From Hordeum vulgare subsp. vulgare (taxonomy: Eukaryota; Streptophyta; Magnoliopsida; Poales; Poaceae), in NCBI RefSeq assembly GCF_904849725.1, contig NC_058522.1:336355029-336419028 (forward strand): 64,000 nt of DNA, in the 5' to 3' direction. Positions 60,001-64,000 of this stretch are shown one piece after another. Below the pieces are notes generated by a model. It worked only from the letters and a program-made list of their open reading frames with translations, was not told the origin of the DNA and searched no databases. A program made the position numbers and the translations under genes. Position 1 is the stretch's first letter. Each line of letters begins with the position of its first letter.

Positions 60001-61778
60001 ATGTTGTTTCATAACTTTGTTTTTCATACATAAAAGTAGCACCATTGTGTTCATTGAATTTTTCTGATCAATTTGCATATATTATTTGTCTGATTTGGAG
60101 TTATAATCAAATTTCTATGAATTTCCAAAGTTTTCCAATTATTCTGGAATTATATTAAAACCAGAATTGGACTTATTGCATCAGCATGACATCAGCACGT
60201 CAGCAGGCCGTTGAAAGTCAAACCTGACCAGTGGGACCCACTGGTCAGTGACTCTGGCCAGTTTTAGATTAAGTTTAAACTTAAATAGTTATTTAACAGA
60301 ACTGGACCCACATGTCAGTGGCTGGTTAGGGATTTGATTAATTAATTATTTTCATTAACTTAAACTTAATTACTCAGGGGCTGGCCCCACCTGTCATAGG
60401 CTCAGGGGGGTTGAACCCACCGGTGACGAGGTCGGTCTCGCCGACGGTGAGCCTCCGGCAGCACCAGGGACGGCGGAGAGCATCGGAAATGCAATCAAGC
60501 GGCAGAAGGCATAGGGAGAATGGTCACTCGATGGCGCGCACGATGGAGCAAACCCCAGGGGCTGGGGTGGCCGGAATCGACGCCGGTGACGAGCTTGGCG
60601 GCGCCGGAAGATCGTGCCTCGTCGAGGTCACTGCTACGGGGCTCAACACGCGCGGGGTTGGGCTCCTACGGCACCTACGCGACGACCTTGAGCCGATGGT
60701 GGCCTCGGAATGACTAGCCGATCACCGGAGCGTCACCGGCGACGAGCTCCCGCGGTGGATCTCGTCGGCTCCGGTGGAATCGGGGCTTAGAGCTGTAGAA
60801 CGAAGGGGGAAAGCATGGGAATGGGTCCCATAGCTCAGAGAGAGGGCAGAGGCGACGAAAGATGGCTCGGGGATGGCCTAGGGACGATGAATCAATGACG
60901 GCGAGCTTGGCGGCCGAAGGATGAAGATAACGGCGATCCGGTGACTTAGGGACTCTCGGCATCGTGTGGCTAGACGGAAAGCTTCAGGACGTATTGGTGG
61001 AGCTTCTGCGTGGCTCAGAGGCAAGGGAGGACCGTCGGAGCGACAACTAGCTCGAGCTTGAGCTCGGCTCTAATGGCGGCCGAGAGAAGGGGCGCAGGAG
61101 AGCGAATGGGGAGGGTTAGATCACTGGAGGAGGTCGCGGGAGGCTTATCCTTCCTCGCCAGCGTGAAGCGGCGGCCAGGCAGGCACGCAGGTGCGTGGTT
61201 GCGCCGGAGGAAGCGGCGGCCACCTCCTCCTGCCGACTCGCAGAAGGTAGACAACAGGCGAGAAGCTGGGCCTGGGCCAGGTGAGTGTCTGATAACTCCT
61301 TTTCCATTTTTTTCTCATTTCTGTTTCTGTTAAAACATTTCTGATAATGGTTTTGTTTTATTTTTGGCTCCAAACTATTCCTAAAATAGTTTGAAACATG
61401 CTAAGGTGTTATTTGGAATATTTCAAAACATATATAAAAGTTTCAACATTTTTGGAAGCTTTGGATTATTTGAAATCAATTATCTAGTTGATTTCAATAA
61501 CTTCTAAATTTAAAATAAAATGTCAAAAGCATTTTGAAAATATATTTCACCCCTTATATTTTGTTTTCAACATTTATCAGAAATGATGAACTTTTCTAAT
61601 AGCCATTTTGGATTCTTTAATTTGCCACCAAATTTGAATTGTTTTTGGAAATAGAGTTGCTAGGCTTTGCTTTTGTTTCCTTTGCTTTTCTTTTGATTTC
61701 ATTTCATTTACTTGGATGCAAAGAAGAATACATGAGCACAAACTTGCTATACTCTATTAGGGATTCAAGGATGTGAAA
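57011..61778 (-). repeat. 3' LTR of the Ty3/gypsy element, about 4.05 kb net
   Basis: The left end TGTCAGGACCCC abuts the copia LTR. The right end GGATGTGAAA (expected GTGACA, mutated) abuts a purine tract GAGTGGGGGTGAG on the minus strand. It is interrupted by a 718-bp insert (57621-58338). A GC-rich block at 60410-61270 lies near the minus-strand start and T/A-rich sequence lies on either side, the same plan as the solo LTR at 37110. ORFs in the GC-rich block overlap on both strands and show no domain. Confidence 0.75.
57621..58338 (+). mobile_element. 718-bp insert matching one end of the 37110-41926 LTR family
   Basis: Its right end CATCTTGGGCGTGACA is the terminus of the 4.8-kb LTR family (inverted relative to 37110), and its length matches about the terminal 720 bp of that LTR. 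It is flanked by a perfect GATAG duplication (57616-57620, 58339-58343). The left end TTCTAGATAACTTC is an internal point of the LTR and does not have a TG terminus. Confidence 0.75.
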
Positions 61779-62253
61779 ACTCACCCCCACTCAAAAGAAT
61801 CTCGTCCCGAGATTTGGAAGTCGTCGAGAATAGCGCGGGATACTCAAGTCGTAGAAGATCTTCTCTTTCCCATGTTGCCTCTTTTTCAGAATGATTTGGC
61901 CATTGAACTTTAAGAAACTTGAGGTTTCGACGTCGAGTGGTACGCTCAGCTTGATCAAGAATACGAATAGGGTATTCTCGGTATGAAAGGTTATCTTGGA
62001 GATCAAGCGTCTCGTGGTCCACTTCACGGATAGGATCCGAAAAGCAACGCCTGAGTTGCGAGACGTGGAATACATCATGAACCTTGGAAAGATGCGAAGG
62101 AAGTTCCAACTGGTAGGCAACTTCTCCTCGTTTGGCAAGAATGCGAAAAGGACCGATATAACAAGGAGCCAACTTGCCCTTGATACCGAAACAATGGGTA
62201 CCCTTCAAAGGTGTAACCCGAAGGTAAGCCTTCTCGTCAACTTCAAAGGTCAC
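61765..62253 (-). pseudogene. Gypsy integrase C-terminal region with chromodomain
   Basis: A 162-residue segment: LAPCYIGPFRILAKRGEVAY, then the conserved VHDVFHVSQLRRC, and a chromodomain-like end (PIRILDQAERTTRRRN, LKVQWPNHSEKEATWE, DLLRLEYPALF). It is in the same frame as the upstream core. The stop codon TGA (61765-61767) lies inside the LTR. Chromodomains in this lineage direct integration to particular chromatin. Confidence 0.9.
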
Positions 62254-62292
62254 AACCTTATGATGACGATCATATTGGCTCTTTTGATGAGA

Positions 62293-62991
62293 CTAGGCTG
62301 TTTTCAAATTTTCACGAATAATGCGAACTTGCTCTTCTGCTTCCTAGATCATGTCCGGTCCAAAGAGTTGCCTCTCTCCGGTTTCTGACCAATTAAGAGG
62401 TGTTCGACATATTTGTCCATAGAGAACTTCAAAAGGGGCTTTGCCCAAGCTTGATTAATAACTATTGTTATAAGCAAATTCGGCGAATGGAAGGCACTTC
62501 TCCCAATTCATACCAAACGATACAACACAAGCTCGGAGCATATCTTCTAGGATTTGATTCACTCTTTCTAGTTGACCACTTGATTGCGGATGGAAAGCAG
62601 TGCTAAAAGAAAAGTGAATCCCCATGGCATTCTGAAAACTCTCCCAGAAGCGAGAAGTAAAAATACTTCCACGGTCTGAGTTAATCTCCAGAGGAACACC
62701 ATGAAGAGACACTATTCGAGAGATATATAAGTCTACTAGCTGGCTAGCTGTTATACTCTCACGAAGTGGAAGAAAATGAGCTACTTTGGGAAGACGGTCA
62801 ATGACCACAAAGATAGCATTATTTCCTTTCTTGGTCTTGGGAAATCCAGTGATGAAATCCATACTGACCTTATCCCATTTCCATTCAGGAATAGCTAAAG
62901 GTTGAAGGGTGCGAGCATGCCTTTGATGTTCTGCTTTAACTCGACGACAAACATCGCAGTTAGCAACGAACTCAGCAATTTCTCTCTTCAT
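62293..62991 (-). pseudogene. Gypsy integrase catalytic core, triad intact but with stops
   Basis: Integrase core with CDVC of the zinc domain (12-15), Asp45 (SMDFITGFP), Asp106 (NSDRGSIF) and Glu142 (GQLERVNQ), exactly 36 apart, so DD35E is intact. The frame continues unshifted through a TAA (62455-62457) and TAGs at 62344-62346 and 62293-62295 into the chromodomain segment. No indel is evident. Confidence 0.9.
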
Positions 62992-63021
62992 CCTAGTCCA
63001 CCAAAACCTTTGGTGTAGGTC

Positions 63022-63584
63022 CTAATACATCTTAGTACTACCAGGATGAATAGTGAGAGGAGAATCATGAGCCTCCTTAAGGATCAGCTGCCTTAGATGT
63101 GGATTCTTAGGAACCACTAAATGATCCTGGAAGAACACAACATCTTGATCATTCATGGAGAATTCCTTAGCGTTTCCGCTAATAATATTCTCCTTGATCC
63201 GTGATATACCCTTATCACGCCTCTGGCCAGCTATGATTTGATCCCTAAGAGTAGGCTTCACCACCAGGTTAGAAAGGAATCCTTGAGGAACAATGTGAAG
63301 ATTTAACTTCTGAAATTCCTCATAGAGATGTGGTTGACCTCGTTGTAACATCAGATTGTTACAATAAGACTTACGACTTAGTGCATCAGCCATAACATTG
63401 GCCTTCCCCGGGGTGTAAGTTATCCCTAAGTCGCAATCTGTGATCAACTCAACCCACCGTCTTTTCCTGAGATTCTAATCCGGCGGGTGAAGATATATTT
63501 CAGAATTTGGTGATCAGTGAATATTTCGCAAAGATTACCAAGAAGGTAATGTCGCGAGGTTTTAAGTGCATGGACATAGTTTTA
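63022..63584 (-). pseudogene. Gypsy RNase H end and integrase zinc-binding region
   Basis: Minus-strand reading shows the RNase H end (RHYLLGNLCEIFTDHQ, then a TAG at 63475-63477, RRWVELITDCDLGITYTPG, MADALSRK), a spacer, and the integrase N-terminal His pair (EAHDSPLTIHPG). A TAG at 63022-63024 separates it from the core, same frame. Upstream coding stops at the copia junction near 63585. Confidence 0.87.
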
Positions 63585-63968
63585 CCTCTAGATCGGATTT
63601 CTGCGGAGCTCAGACGGAGCCCTGCAGGAGTAGATCATCACCACCACTGGAGCGCCGTCACGCTGCCGGAGAACTCATCTTCTTCTCCGCCTCTCTTGCT
63701 GGATCAAGAAGGCTGAGATCGTCATCGAGTTGTACGTGTGCTGAACGCGGAGGTGCCGTCTGTTCGGCACTAGATCGGAACGGATCGTGGGACGACGGTG
63801 ATTTGAATAATGAAGTTGTACCACTACATCAACCTTATTTCTTAACGCTTCCCTCTTAGCAATCTACAAGGGTACGTAGATCTAATCTCCTCTCATAGAT
63901 GGACATCACCATGATAGGTCTTCGTGTGCGTAGGAAATTTTTTGTTTCCCATGCAACGTTCCCCAAGA
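63585..63968 (+). repeat. 5' LTR of copia element E, last part
   Basis: From CCTCTAGATCGGATTTCTGC to CCCCAAGA (terminal C to G change), co-linear with the end of copia A's LTR. About 670 bp between this and 57010 are missing. Confidence 0.88.
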
Positions 63969-64000
63969 GTGGTATCAGAGCTAGGTTCATGCGTAGATGT
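63969..64000 (+). promoter_or_regulatory. Element E primer-binding site and leader start
   Basis: GTGGTATCAGAGCTAGG after the LTR end. This is the cleanest match in the window to the initiator-Met tRNA complement (TGGTATCAGAGC). The internal region continues past the window. Confidence 0.88.

Larger units (their letters stand above)
57011..63584 (-). mobile_element. Ty3/gypsy chromovirus, 3' LTR and 3' half of pol
   Basis: On the minus strand: RNase H (63584-63450), integrase zinc region, DDE core, C-terminal chromodomain, purine tract and 3' LTR (61778-57011). The order RT-RNase H-integrase and the chromodomain make it a chromovirus. The right end is a junction with the copia E LTR at about 63585; roughly 670 bp of that LTR and the rest of the gypsy element are gone. 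TTCAG (57006-57010) is the remaining target-side flank. Confidence 0.85.

Noticed and set aside
60411..61373. Possible GC-rich gene or CpG island
   Set aside because: Same situation as 40673-41544: lies inside the gypsy LTR, overlapping ORFs on both strands without domains.

Overview
The window looks like intergenic DNA from a large, repeat-rich grass genome, most likely a Triticeae species (wheat, barley, rye or Aegilops). The main evidence is the repeated long terminal repeat (LTR) that opens TGTTGGAAATATGCCCTAG and closes CCCCAACA. That LTR is about 1.8 kb long, is followed by an initiator-Met primer site (TGG-ATC-GAGC pattern), and has the purine tract GCAAGTGGGAGAC before the 3' copy. 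This is the BARE1/WIS/Angela lineage of Ty1/copia elements. I see no convincing host gene, rRNA, tRNA or CRISPR array. Almost every base can be assigned to nested, decayed transposable elements.

Left third (1-12734). Copia element A (minus strand, 593-10058) carries a broken gag-pol and an intact 5' LTR. Two solo LTRs of a second family split that LTR (5463-6982 and 7512-8933, each with a perfect 5-bp target duplication). I call this the TGATA family. A third copy (1-592) cuts A's pol gene at the window edge. To the right is a third kind of element (internal 10059-10970, LTR 10971-12373). Its LTR holds a 33-bp tandem array that was hit by a 536-bp hAT-like element. All of this sits against an old copia LTR fragment (12374-12734).

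Middle (12735-44664). Three plus-strand copia elements: B (12735-32983), C (13477-22203, inserted in B's 5' LTR) and D (32984-44664). Two solo LTRs of long-LTR Gypsy-like families are nested in them: 23252-26168 right after B's primer site, and 37110-41926 inside D's reverse transcriptase/RNase H region. B has the best preserved pol: one reading frame with three stop codons up to a single frameshift before RNase H. B's 3' LTR and D's leader are fused at a short-homology junction that removed D's 5' LTR.

Right third (44665-64000). A minus-strand TGATA-family element has its own LTR, primer site and decayed acidic protein of unknown function (44665-49551). Next is a minus-strand Sirevirus-like copia arranged internal-LTR-internal (49552-55586). 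Small LTR debris follows (55587-56279). Last is copia element E (5' LTR 56280-57010 and 63585-63968, primer site at the window end), whose LTR was split by a chromodomain-bearing Ty3/gypsy element (57011-63584, minus).

Nothing here works as a gene system. The value lies in the insertion history and in several structures worth checking: the shared-LTR Sirevirus, patchwork LTR divergence in B, an in-frame duplication of an integrase zinc-binding segment in C, a one-ended 718-bp insert with a clean target duplication, and the unknown TGATA-family protein. Family names are from recognition by eye. All divergence figures are hand counts.
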